DNA of 10,296 bases from Halobacteriales archaeon. GTDB lineage: Archaea; Halobacteriota; Halobacteria; Halobacteriales; SKSH01. The notes below the pieces were generated by a model, which was not told where the DNA came from, ran no database searches, and was given only the letters and a program-made list of their open reading frames with translations. Both the position numbers and the translations under genes were made by a program. Below are positions 1 to 5,712 of this stretch, in pieces. Each line of letters starts with the position of its first letter. Position 1 is the stretch's first letter. The stretch spans positions 1-10,296 of the forward strand of contig SKSH01000123.1 of the NCBI GenBank assembly GCA_007118075.1, written 5' to 3'.

Positions 1-72
1 AGCCTAGGCCGGGATTTGAACCCGGGCTCTCGTCCTTACCAAGGACGCGCTTTACCGCTAAGCTACCTAGGC
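1..72 (-). tRNA. trnT: tRNA-Thr (anticodon GGU)
   Basis: Read on the minus strand this folds as a complete cloverleaf. The 7-bp acceptor stem is GCCTAGG/CCTAGGC, the D arm is GCTT-AGCGGTA-AAGC, the anticodon arm is CGTCC-TTGGTAA-GGACG, and the T arm is CCGGG-TTCAAAT-CCCGG. The anticodon is GGT (GGU), which reads threonine ACC/ACU codons. The last base, at position 1, is U, the discriminator usual for archaeal tRNA-Thr. No CCA is encoded and no intron is present. It lies about 60 bases downstream of the minus-strand gene ending at 133 and could be read through from it. I could not pick out a clear promoter box of its own. Confidence 0.97.
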
Positions 73-132
73 ACGTATCGACCTCTATCTCGGTCGTCGC
101 TTTGGGCGTTTCGATAATGCCCGTGCCATCTG

Positions 133-804
133 TTAGGGATCAACCGTTGATGAGGAAGACGGATCCTCGACCAACGGTGGTTCATGGAGATGATAGACTT
201 GGTCGACCTCTCGCTGGAACCCCTCGAGTGCGATCTCAGGTTCGGGAATCGGATCGGTGTCTAGCCGGGTGGCTAGCTCAGCCCCAAGTGACGCGATTGG
301 TGGTGGTACCGACTGCAAGACGGCGTCTGCACCGGTATCAACCGCGAGTTTGATGATATCCATCTCAAGCGTACCGAGCCCATCGCCAGCTGTCTCAGTT
401 CGGTCAAAGGCAGCTCGTTGACCGAATCGCTTGACAACATCGACTGCTTGGGTGACCGTGCCAGTCCTGGTCAGCAGGTTCATTCCACGAGCGACGAGTA
501 CCTCGGCGGCGAGGATATCGATATCTTCGTCGGTGGTCCGGTCGGTGCCGAGCCATGAATCTTGTTGGATCAATCGGCGAGTGAGTCGGAGCCCCTCGTA
601 TCCCAGCTGAACTCCGATACCGAGTGTGGCTAGCTTGTCGCGATCAGCTGTCCGATCGATGGCCAATCCGGTGGCGACCGTCGCCGCAGCTGGAGTGAGT
701 GGACGATCTGCCAGTATCCCAGCTAGCCGCTCATTGAACGGTTTCGGGACGATATCGTGAATCGACCGCTCCAGCGCCTCACTGACGTGAGGATACGCAC
801 TCAT
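133..804 (-). CDS. Conserved haloarchaeal protein, polyprenyl-synthetase-like helical fold (DUF7114-like)
   Basis: This encodes 223 residues, acidic and mostly helical, with no signal peptide or membrane span. I do not know its function. From memory it resembles the haloarchaeal family called DUF7114. Two stretches recall all-helical prenyl-transferases: residues 62-80 (GIGVQLGYEGLRLTRRLI), like the helix that normally carries the first Asp-rich motif, and residues 98-130 (LAAEVLVARGMNLLTRTG onward), like the 'LAGDALLALAFELL' helix. Neither DDxxD metal-binding motif is present, so if the fold assignment is right the protein is probably not an active synthase. I chose the ATG at 804 over the GTG immediately before it. 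The gene is divergent from the SRPBCC gene starting at 895, with 90 bases between them. Reality as a gene is well supported by length, position and composition; the fold is inference. Confidence 0.85.
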   Translation of the reverse strand: MSAYPHVSEALERSIHDIVPKPFNERLAGILADRPLTPAAATVATGLAIDRTADRDKLATLGIGVQLGYEGLRLTRRLIQQDSWLGTDRTTDEDIDILAAEVLVARGMNLLTRTGTVTQAVDVVKRFGQRAAFDRTETAGDGLGTLEMDIIKLAVDTGADAVLQSVPPPIASLGAELATRLDTDPIPEPEIALEGFQREVDQVYHLHEPPLVEDPSSSSTVDP

Positions 805-862
805 CACCCGCCGCTAGGAAGAGTGTGGTCAAAGGCTTTTGGAATGGGTTCAACAAGGCGGG

Positions 863-870
863 TATTTTTC
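863..870 (+). promoter_or_regulatory. TATA box for the SRPBCC gene
   Basis: TATTTTTC is centred about 26-29 bases before the ATG at 895, the spacing expected of an archaeal TATA box driving a leaderless or nearly leaderless transcript. It supports choosing the start at 895 over the longer upstream frame. The crotonase gene behind it is probably transcribed from here as well. Confidence 0.6.
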
Positions 871-894
871 GCTGTTCAGGGCGATGGTCGGGCT

Positions 895-1326
895 ATGACC
901 GTCGAGGTGGAGCGATCGTATCAGATCGAGGCTCCCATCGAGGAGGTCTGGGAGCTCCTTGCCGATTCAGCGGTCCGAGCGTCGGCACTGGGTGTCGTCG
1001 ACCACTTCGATCAACAGGGGGAGGTAACAGTGTGGTATCTCAAACTACCGCTCCCCCTGTTACGACAGACGGTCTCGGTTCGAACGTGGGATGTAGACCG
1101 TGACCCGCCACGCTATGTCAGATTCGTCGGAGAATCGAAGATCATGGATGTCGTGGGGGAACATGCGCTCTCGATGGATGGTGACATCACCACCATCACG
1201 AATCGGTTCCGGGTGGACGGAAAACTCCCCGGTGTTGAGGGTTTTTTCGAACGGAACATCGACCGTGAGATCGAACGGCTTCGGCGCCACGTCATCGACC
1301 AGCTCAGCAAGACAGGTTCGGTGTGA
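895..1326 (+). CDS. SRPBCC (START/Bet v1-like) family protein
   Basis: This encodes 143 residues, the usual size for a single SRPBCC (polyketide cyclase/CoxG/START-like) domain, a helix-grip fold with a deep pocket for hydrophobic ligands. The opening VERSYQIEAPIEEVWELLAD (residues 5-24) is the signature first strand and helix of the family. Beta strands then run to about residue 108, and a long closing helix spans about 113-138 (VEGFFERNIDREIERLRRHV). No catalytic residue can be named and the ligand is unknown. The frame is open further upstream to 757, but the ATG at 895 matches the family N-terminus and the TATA box at 863. The next gene starts 47 bases later on the same strand and is probably co-transcribed. 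The pairing with a crotonase and a divergent prenyl-synthetase-like gene hints at acyl or isoprenoid lipid chemistry, which is inference. Confidence 0.88.
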   Translation: MTVEVERSYQIEAPIEEVWELLADSAVRASALGVVDHFDQQGEVTVWYLKLPLPLLRQTVSVRTWDVDRDPPRYVRFVGESKIMDVVGEHALSMDGDITTITNRFRVDGKLPGVEGFFERNIDREIERLRRHVIDQLSKTGSV

Positions 1327-1362
1327 CCGGCACCGACGGAAACACCCTTGCACTGGGGAGCT

Positions 1363-1368
1363 GAGGTT
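1363..1368 (+). promoter_or_regulatory. Shine-Dalgarno site before the crotonase gene
   Basis: GAGGTT lies 5 bases ahead of the ATG at 1374 and matches the haloarchaeal anti-SD target GGAGGTGA over GAGGT. The 47-base gap after the SRPBCC gene has no convincing TATA box. The gene is therefore probably an internal cistron translated from an SD, unlike the leaderless genes around it. Confidence 0.5.
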
Positions 1369-1373
1369 CTCGC

Positions 1374-2069
1374 ATGATCGAGACACGTCGAGCACACGGC
1401 GTGACCTACATCAAACTCGACCGACCGGCCCGTCGAAACGCACTCACGGCAGAGGCGTTACTGGCACTGCACGAGGCTATCGAAGGGGTCACCACCCCGG
1501 TGGCCTATCTTCACGGTGCTGGAGATGCCTTCTGTGCAGGGGCGGATTTTGCTGCGATTGCTGCCCTCGAGACGGAGGAGGATGCCAGCGCATTCGCCGG
1601 CCTCGGACAAGAGGTGATGGACACGATCGAGCAGACCGATGTGATCGTCGTGGCAGGGATTGACGGTCCCGCGAGGGGCGGTGGAGTCGAGCTGGCACTC
1701 GCGGCAGATGTCCGAGTTGCAACTGAGGCAGCCAGTTTCGCCGAGACAGGGGTCAATGTGGGTTTATTCGGTGCCTGGGGTGGTACGATCCGATTGGTCG
1801 AGGTGATCGGTCTCGGACACGCGCTCGATTTGTCACTCACTGGCCGGACGATTTCCGCTACAGAAGCGAAGCAGATTGGGTTAGTCTCCCAGCTCGTTGA
1901 GGCCCCCGAGACAGTTGCGATTGAGCTCGCAACCAAGCCGGCTCGTTCGCTTCGGATCATCAAACAACGGCTTCGAGATCGTGGATCGTACGAAGCGCAG
2001 CTCATCAGTGAGCAGGAAGCCTTCACCGATCTCATCGAAGCCGGAGCGTCGCTCCCCTCAGTGGACTGA
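1374..2069 (+). CDS. Enoyl-CoA hydratase/isomerase (crotonase) family protein, short form
   Basis: This encodes 231 residues of the crotonase superfamily, which handles acyl-CoA thioesters through an oxyanion hole. Recognisable parts are the N-terminal LDRPARRNALTAEALLALHEAI (residues 15-36), the CoA/oxyanion loop HGAGDAFCAGADF (47-59), and the second oxyanion-hole/helix region GIDGPARGGGVELALAADVR (95-114). The segment LTGRTISATEAKQIGLVSQLV (155-175) is also typical. Glu106 in GGGVEL matches the first catalytic Glu of rat crotonase (Glu144). The position of the second Glu (Glu164) appears to be Gly126 in ETGVNVGLF. The protein may therefore be an isomerase, another acyl-CoA enzyme or a non-hydratase rather than a classical hydratase. 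It is about 25 residues shorter than usual at the C-terminus. The 3' end overlaps nadE, which runs the opposite way, by 12 bases. The substrate is unknown. Confidence 0.93.
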   Translation: MIETRRAHGVTYIKLDRPARRNALTAEALLALHEAIEGVTTPVAYLHGAGDAFCAGADFAAIAALETEEDASAFAGLGQEVMDTIEQTDVIVVAGIDGPARGGGVELALAADVRVATEAASFAETGVNVGLFGAWGGTIRLVEVIGLGHALDLSLTGRTISATEAKQIGLVSQLVEAPETVAIELATKPARSLRIIKQRLRDRGSYEAQLISEQEAFTDLIEAGASLPSVD

Positions 2070-2070
2070 G
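2057..2070. repeat. 14-base palindrome holding both convergent stop codons
   Basis: CTCAGTGGACTGAG has perfect 6-base arms around a GG centre. Its left half contains the reverse-complement stop of nadE (2058-2060) and its right half the TGA of the crotonase gene (2067-2069). It lies exactly in the 12-base overlap of the two genes. It could serve as a shared termination element, but it lacks the T-tract typical of archaeal terminators, so the role is uncertain. Confidence 0.5.
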
Positions 2071-2849
2071 GCAGGAGTCGGGGGCAGGCGCCGTTTGTGA
2101 GCCGATTGCTCGATCAATCGCTCGATATCGTCGACATCCCCCGAACCGATGCCAAGATCATCAACAACGTCTGATTTGCTCTCCGGACCATCGATGTATC
2201 TAGCGAGTACCTCGTCGATGAGGTGATACTCCAAGCCCAGTTCGTCTTCGTCGGTCTGATCGAGCCAGAGCTCAGCCGATGGTGGCCGCTCGATCACGTT
2301 CTCGGGGACACCGAGATACTTCGCGAGTTGTCGGACCTCTCGTTTGTAGAGATCACCGAGAGGCAGGCAGTCGACGGCGATGTCACCGAACTTGGTGAAA
2401 TAGCCGATGAGCCACTCGGTCCGGTTGCCACCGCCCAACACAAGCCGGTTCTCTTCGTTCGCGATGAGGTACCAGTACAGCATCCTCGAGCGTGCACGCA
2501 GGTTGCCGGTGGCTGTTTGCCCGGCATCCTCGCCGTAGAGATCGAGCGTCTCCTCAACGAGCGGTTCAACATCGATCACCTCGAGGTCGAACCCGAAGAC
2601 TTCAGCCACCTCAGAGGCGAATCTGGTGGATTCGTCTGTCGTCGCCGCTGCCGTTAGATGAAGTGCTCGCACCTGATCTGGACCGACGGCCTGACTGGCG
2701 AGCCCTGCGACGGTTGCACTATCGACTCCACCGGAGAGACCGAGAACGACCCCATCTGCATTCGCTCCAGATACCTGCCCCTCGATGAAGGCGGTGATCG
2801 CATCGACCGACTCCTCAAGTTCGGTTTCCGTCAGAGAGACAGCATCCAT
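2058..2849 (-). CDS. nadE: NAD+ synthetase (ammonia-dependent type)
   Basis: This encodes 263 residues. The enzyme makes NAD+ from deamido-NAD+ (NaAD), ATP and ammonia in the cytoplasm, the last step of NAD biosynthesis. The ATP-pyrophosphatase P-loop LSGGVDSA is at residues 38-45. The family motifs follow in order: GNLRARSRMLYWY (115-127), GGGNRTEWLIGYFTKFGD (139-156) for NaAD and ATP, CLPLGDLYKREVRQLAKYLG (161-180), PPSAELWLDQTDEDELGLEY (189-208), and the closing HKRRLPPTP (251-259). There is no N-terminal glutaminase domain, so the nitrogen comes from free ammonia. Length is normal for the short form. The start at 2849 is supported by the TATA-like box at 2874-2879, which would start transcription almost at the ATG. 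The 3' end overlaps the convergent crotonase gene. Confidence 0.97.
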   Translation of the reverse strand: MDAVSLTETELEESVDAITAFIEGQVSGANADGVVLGLSGGVDSATVAGLASQAVGPDQVRALHLTAAATTDESTRFASEVAEVFGFDLEVIDVEPLVEETLDLYGEDAGQTATGNLRARSRMLYWYLIANEENRLVLGGGNRTEWLIGYFTKFGDIAVDCLPLGDLYKREVRQLAKYLGVPENVIERPPSAELWLDQTDEDELGLEYHLIDEVLARYIDGPESKSDVVDDLGIGSGDVDDIERLIEQSAHKRRLPPTPASVH

Positions 2850-2873
2850 ATGTCTTGTTCATTACCCGAGTGG

Positions 2874-2879
2874 TTAAAC
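2874..2879 (-). promoter_or_regulatory. TATA-like box of nadE
   Basis: On the minus strand this reads GTTTAA within CGTTTAACC, centred about 27 bases before the nadE ATG at 2849. That predicts a leaderless transcript, common in haloarchaea. Confidence 0.55.
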
Positions 2880-2940
2880 GTTCATCTGGCCCCAGAAGCG
2901 CTACGTTGAAGTGCACATCACGGGTAGCGTTGTATCGCCT

Positions 2941-3011
2941 GCGCCGATGGTCCAGTGGTAGGACTCGAGCTTCCCAAGCTCGTAGCCCGGGTTCAATTCC
3001 CGGTCGGCGCA
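2941..3011 (+). tRNA. trnG: tRNA-Gly (anticodon CCC)
   Basis: This is a complete cloverleaf with acceptor stem GCGCCGA/TCGGCGC, D arm GTCC-AGTGGTA-GGAC, anticodon arm CGAGC-TTCCCAA-GCTCG, and T arm CCGGG-TTCAATT-CCCGG. The anticodon is CCC, reading the glycine codon GGG. The discriminator is A at 3011. No CCA is encoded and no intron is present. It sits between the nadE promoter and a spacer with several dyads. tRNA genes are frequent integration sites in haloarchaea, but no second copy of the 3' end occurs in this window, so nothing shows an inserted element here. Confidence 0.97.
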
Positions 3012-3165
3012 TTGGTCAGCTTCTGGGCACACCGAATCTACGAACCGATACGGCTCGTCATCCGGGTTGTTCTGGACCCGATTGGCCGTAGATCGACCGA
3101 CTGTCGATCCCGGAAGATTTCCTTTACAACTTACAGATTATCATTTCAGTAAGGCTGGCTACAGA
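3012..3165. other. Spacer after tRNA-Gly with three small dyads
   Basis: No gene is visible here. Three perfect inverted repeats follow one another: CGGGT/ACCCG (3063-3080, 8-base loop), GATCGA/TCGATC (3091-3109, 7-base loop) and GGAA/TTCC (3112-3122, 3-base loop). The sequence then turns AT-rich. The dyads could belong to a processed trailer or a small RNA. They could also be chance, since GATCGA-type words are common throughout the window. Confidence 0.35.
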
Positions 3166-3175
3166 AATATAATTC
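3166..3175 (+). promoter_or_regulatory. TATA box for the small membrane protein at 3221
   Basis: AAATATAATT is the best TATA match in the window and predicts a transcript start near 3196, leaving about 25 bases of leader before the ATG at 3221. A near-repeat flanks it: CAGATTATCATTT at 3134-3146 and CAGATTACATTT at 3175-3186, 41 bases apart start to start. The pair could be a regulator's direct-repeat site. A second weaker box, CATTTATT, lies at 3182-3189. Confidence 0.5.
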
Positions 3176-3220
3176 AGATTACATTTATTGGGTAACCTGT
3201 CTTCTCTTCAAGCGAGGACC

Positions 3221-3547
3221 ATGGATTCAAACCCACCCCCAATGACTGACATGCGCTTTGCAGAGTCCGGCCACACGATAGTATCGATCACCTTGTTCAT
3301 CACTTCCACCGCGATATGGGGGATGCTCTTGACAGATCTCGTAATCGGATCGGTGTTCGAGGTGTCACGTTCACTGTCCTTGGCAGTGTTCGTGGCACTC
3401 GGTGGTTTCCTGTTCATCGCCATCGCTCGACGACGAATGGCTCCAATGCGTGATTCGATTTCACCGAGAACGCAGGTTGACCGTCGACACAGCGTCAAGC
3501 GGAACGACCCTGTAAACCGGTCAACCACCGCCAGGGTCCGACCCTGA
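3221..3547 (+). CDS. Small two-helix membrane protein, function unknown
   Basis: This encodes 108 residues and I do not recognise the family. A short polar N-terminus is followed by a hydrophobic segment at about 19-45 (VSITLFITSTAIWGMLLTDL at its core) and a second at about 52-69 (LSLAVFVALGGFLFIAIA). An arginine/lysine-rich tail of about 40 residues follows. The RRR directly after helix 2 predicts, by the positive-inside rule, that the tail and N-terminus face the cytoplasm. The frame opens earlier with TTG at 3188, but ATG 3221 is preferred because a GAGG lies just ahead of it and the TATA box at 3166 fits. An alternative ATG at 3242 cannot be excluded. It precedes the zinc-ribbon regulator by 97 bases. 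The basic tail is unusual for a haloarchaeal soluble domain and may contact RNA, DNA or lipid head groups, which is inference. Confidence 0.65.
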   Translation: MDSNPPPMTDMRFAESGHTIVSITLFITSTAIWGMLLTDLVIGSVFEVSRSLSLAVFVALGGFLFIAIARRRMAPMRDSISPRTQVDRRHSVKRNDPVNRSTTARVRP

Positions 3548-3613
3548 GTGCGTCGTTCGGTATCTGATTGACCATCATGTCATAGAATCGTTCATAAACA
3601 GATTTCAGCAAGC

Positions 3614-3621
3614 ACTTTTGA
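3614..3621 (+). promoter_or_regulatory. TATA-like box of the winged-helix regulator
   Basis: ACTTTTGA is centred about 27 bases before the ATG at 3645, consistent with a leaderless transcript. The inverted repeat at 3629-3645 sits between this box and the start codon. Confidence 0.5.
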
Positions 3622-3628
3622 CCTGACC

Positions 3629-3645
3629 TGGTGTATGAAACACCA
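3629..3645. promoter_or_regulatory. Inverted repeat overlapping the regulator's start, possible operator
   Basis: TGGTGT-ATGAA-ACACCA has perfect 6-base arms with a 5-base spacer. It spans the region from about 12 bases after the TATA box to the first base of the ATG at 3645. A protein bound here would block polymerase at the transcription start. Since the gene encodes a DNA-binding protein, autorepression is a reasonable guess, but no binding evidence exists in the sequence alone. Confidence 0.4.
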
Positions 3646-4553
3646 TGAGTGAGTCTACTACCTCGATCGAGATCGGTCGATTGATGGATTGCACCGATTG
3701 TCTCGAGCCGGCAGAGGCATTCGCGTTGATCGGAAATGAGATCCGGCTAGCGATTCTCGAAGCGCTTTTCGAGGCGGATGACCGTCCGGTATCCTTCTCC
3801 ACCCTGCATCGATCGGTTGGGATTCGCGACTCTGCACAGTTCAATTACCACCTACAGAAACTCACGGGACACTTCATCCGACACGTCGATGGCGAGGGCT
3901 ATGATTTCAGATATGCTGGAGAGAAGGTTGTTCGGGCCATTGTCGCCGGGTCGTTCACCGAGCGACCTGAGCTTGAGCCGTTCTTGGTCGAAGGTGAGTG
4001 CGTAGACTGTGGAGGTGAATTGTTGGCTTATTACCAAGAAGAGCACCTCTCGATCGAATGTGTGTCTTGCGACCGTGGACATGGAAGCTACGACTTCCCT
4101 CCTGGTGGTTTGACCGATCGAGCCCCGTCGGGGATCGCAGATGCCTTCGATCAGCGGGTACGTCACCTTCACTGTCTCGCGGCAGATGGTGTCTGTCCAG
4201 AGTGCAGTGGTCGGATGCAACCGAAGATTCGAGAGAGAACGACATCGAATGACGAGCCCGTGGTGGAGGTCGAACGTTCATGTGAGCAATGCGGTCATGT
4301 CGTGACCTCAGCGGTCGGCTTACAATTGTTAGACGATGCAGAGGTGGTTACCTTCCATCGGGAACGTGGTATCCGCCTTGATCAACAACCGTACTGGACC
4401 CTCCCCTGGTGTGTCTGCCCGACGTACACCACGGTCCTTTCCAGAGATCCATACCGATTCGAGGTGGCGATTCCGGTCGATGCGGATACGATGCAGGTGC
4501 GCCTCGATAGTCAACTCGAGGTCACCGATATCGCTATCTTGACCACTAGCTAA
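3645..4553 (+). CDS. ArsR-type winged-helix regulator with two zinc-ribbon-like modules (DUF7347/DUF7351-like)
   Basis: This encodes 302 residues. The N-terminal winged helix-turn-helix covers about 22-90. It contains the ArsR-like helix ALIGNEIRLAILEALFE (27-43) and the recognition-helix region SVGIRDSAQFNYHLQKLTG (57-75), where a Y-H-L-x-K-L pattern is typical of the family. The C-terminal part carries two four-cysteine clusters: C119/C122 with C139/C142, and C184/C187 with C213/C216. Each is of CxxC...CxxC type and likely binds one zinc. A further CTDC is at 16-19, and C256 and C258 are also present. Haloarchaea hold many such proteins (I recall the domains as DUF7347 and DUF7351). Target genes and signal are unknown; metal or redox sensing is possible but is inference. 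The start at 3645 fits the TATA-like box at 3614. It lies 41 bases upstream of the carbonic anhydrase gene, on the same strand. Confidence 0.88.
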   Translation: MSESTTSIEIGRLMDCTDCLEPAEAFALIGNEIRLAILEALFEADDRPVSFSTLHRSVGIRDSAQFNYHLQKLTGHFIRHVDGEGYDFRYAGEKVVRAIVAGSFTERPELEPFLVEGECVDCGGELLAYYQEEHLSIECVSCDRGHGSYDFPPGGLTDRAPSGIADAFDQRVRHLHCLAADGVCPECSGRMQPKIRERTTSNDEPVVEVERSCEQCGHVVTSAVGLQLLDDAEVVTFHRERGIRLDQQPYWTLPWCVCPTYTTVLSRDPYRFEVAIPVDADTMQVRLDSQLEVTDIAILTTS

Positions 4554-4561
4554 GAGGCTAC

Positions 4562-4569
4562 ACTTTTTC
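4562..4569 (+). promoter_or_regulatory. TATA-like box of the carbonic anhydrase gene
   Basis: ACTTTTTC is centred about 29 bases before the ATG at 4595. It lies just after the regulator's stop codon, so the carbonic anhydrase gene probably has its own leaderless transcript. Confidence 0.5.
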
Positions 4570-4594
4570 ACCGAGTCTACCGATGTGAGCGATT

Positions 4595-5299
4595 ATGGGT
4601 GAATTCGCTGGGGCGCCACTCGAGGGATTACTCAAGGGAAACAACACACACGTCGAGAGTCTACGGGAGGACACATACATCGGGTTGGAGGATGAACAAC
4701 ACCCGGATGTGGTGGCCGTCTGTTGTGCAGATTCTCGTGTCCCTCAGGAACGGATGTGGGGGATCGATCATCCTGGGACCCTATTCACACCCAGCACTAT
4801 CGGGAATCAGTGCTGGGATGTCGATCGTGAGGCGTTGATCGTTGACGGTGGCATCTCATATGCAGTCCATCATGCTGGTGTCGAGGCAATCGCGGTGGTC
4901 GGCCATACCGGCTGTGGCGCGGTTGCAGGTGCGTATCAGCTGGCCACAACCGGTCAGACACCGGGACCACGAGGGGTTGATCTGTGGCTCGAACAGTTAC
5001 GTCCCGTTATCGAGGAGGCATTGGAGGATGACCTGGTCGACACAGCTGCAGCGAAACGACAGCTCATCAACCAACTCGTCGAGTGGAACGTCGATGCTCA
5101 GGTGCGATTCCTCACCGAATCTACTGACCTCCCATCTGATATGCCAGTATACGGATTCGTCTACGACTTTCAACGGGCATACGGCGATGAGATTGGGCGC
5201 TGTTATCTGGTCAATCTCGATGGGATCACCGAACCCACCAAGATTGCGGAGGCCGTCCCAGATACTCATTCCGTGGCCGTGAGGAGTCTCCTTTGGTGA
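4595..5299 (+). CDS. Beta-class carbonic anhydrase
   Basis: This encodes 234 residues. The enzyme reversibly hydrates CO2 to bicarbonate and a proton in the cytoplasm. The zinc site of the beta class is complete: CADSR at 44-48 supplies Cys44 and the Asp46/Arg48 dyad, and VGHTGCGAV at 102-110 supplies His104 and Cys107. GTLFTPSTIGNQ (61-72) and the strand-helix IVDGGISYAVHHAGVEAIAV (82-101) also match the family fold, although the usual 'RNAGN' is altered to STIGNQ. Length is normal. There is no signal peptide. The start at 4595 follows a TATA-like box at 4562. Downstream on the same strand is a small membrane protein with its own promoter, and beyond that a convergent cation:proton antiporter. 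A shared role in pH or bicarbonate balance is possible but is only inferred from proximity. Confidence 0.95.
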   Translation: MGEFAGAPLEGLLKGNNTHVESLREDTYIGLEDEQHPDVVAVCCADSRVPQERMWGIDHPGTLFTPSTIGNQCWDVDREALIVDGGISYAVHHAGVEAIAVVGHTGCGAVAGAYQLATTGQTPGPRGVDLWLEQLRPVIEEALEDDLVDTAAAKRQLINQLVEWNVDAQVRFLTESTDLPSDMPVYGFVYDFQRAYGDEIGRCYLVNLDGITEPTKIAEAVPDTHSVAVRSLLW

Positions 5300-5319
5300 G
5301 ATACCGAGTAGAGTCACCG

Positions 5320-5327
5320 TATTTATC
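5320..5327 (+). promoter_or_regulatory. TATA box of the four-helix membrane protein gene
   Basis: TATTTATC is a strong archaeal TATA match centred about 29 bases before the ATG at 5353, giving a leaderless or 2-3 base leader transcript. Confidence 0.65.
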
Positions 5328-5335
5328 AGATTAGG

Positions 5336-5354
5336 ATGAGTAGTACTGACTCAT
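5336..5354. promoter_or_regulatory. Inverted repeat overlapping the start codon at 5353
   Basis: ATGAGT-AGTACTG-ACTCAT has perfect 6-base arms. The spacer itself includes the palindrome AGTACT, and the right arm ends inside the start codon. It is placed much like the repeat at 3629-3645, though with a different sequence, so it would be the site of a different regulator if functional. Confidence 0.35.
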
Positions 5355-5700
5355 GACCTTACTAGGTTCGGTGGTCTCCTTCGTGGTGGCGTTGTTGATC
5401 GGTGGGCTCGCCATCTACGTGGCTGCCCGCCTGTTGACCAACGAGAAGAACTACCTCCATGCGGTTGTCACCGCACTGATCGGGGCGATCGTCTGGGCAC
5501 TCACCTCTTGGATACCGCTCATCGGGCTCTTCATCGCCCTGTTTGCGTGGATCTGGGTGATCAAATGGCGATATCCAGGGGGCTGGGGCCGAGCCATCGC
5601 CATCGGGATCATCGCGTGGATCTCAGCGCTCGTAATCCTCTATCTGCTCGACCTCGTGTTCGACCTCGGTGTCGGTGCATTTGGGGTCCCAGGGGCATAA
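5353..5700 (+). CDS. Small four-helix membrane protein, function unknown
   Basis: This encodes 115 residues, almost entirely membrane-embedded. Hydrophobic spans lie at about 5-25, 34-52, 53-71 and 79-100. Short loops include LLTNEKNYLH (27-36) and the aromatic/basic KWRYPGGWGRA (71-81), which probably faces the cytoplasm. The rest carries few charges. Proteins of this layout are common in haloarchaea, but I cannot assign a family or role. The start at 5353 is fixed by a good TATA box at 5320. The stop lies only 12 bases from the stop of the convergent antiporter gene. A helper or subunit role for the carbonic anhydrase or the antiporter cannot be judged from sequence. Confidence 0.8.
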   Translation: MTLLGSVVSFVVALLIGGLAIYVAARLLTNEKNYLHAVVTALIGAIVWALTSWIPLIGLFIALFAWIWVIKWRYPGGWGRAIAIGIIAWISALVILYLLDLVFDLGVGAFGVPGA

Positions 5701-5712
5701 CCAGTCGAGATC

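Noticed and set aside
757..894. Extended N-terminus for the SRPBCC protein
   Set aside because: It would overlap the divergent gene's start and place the TATA box at 863 inside the coding region; the family N-terminus begins at 895.
1511..2035. A 174-codon frame antisense to the crotonase gene
   Set aside because: Ser/Ala/Thr-rich low-complexity translation with no domain, opposite a clear enzyme gene.
2223..2657. A 144-codon plus-strand frame opposite nadE
   Set aside because: nadE carries all family motifs on the minus strand; this frame shows no recognisable features.
2941..3220. tRNA-Gly as the attachment site of an integrated element
   Set aside because: No second copy of the tRNA 3' end and no integrase gene in the window.
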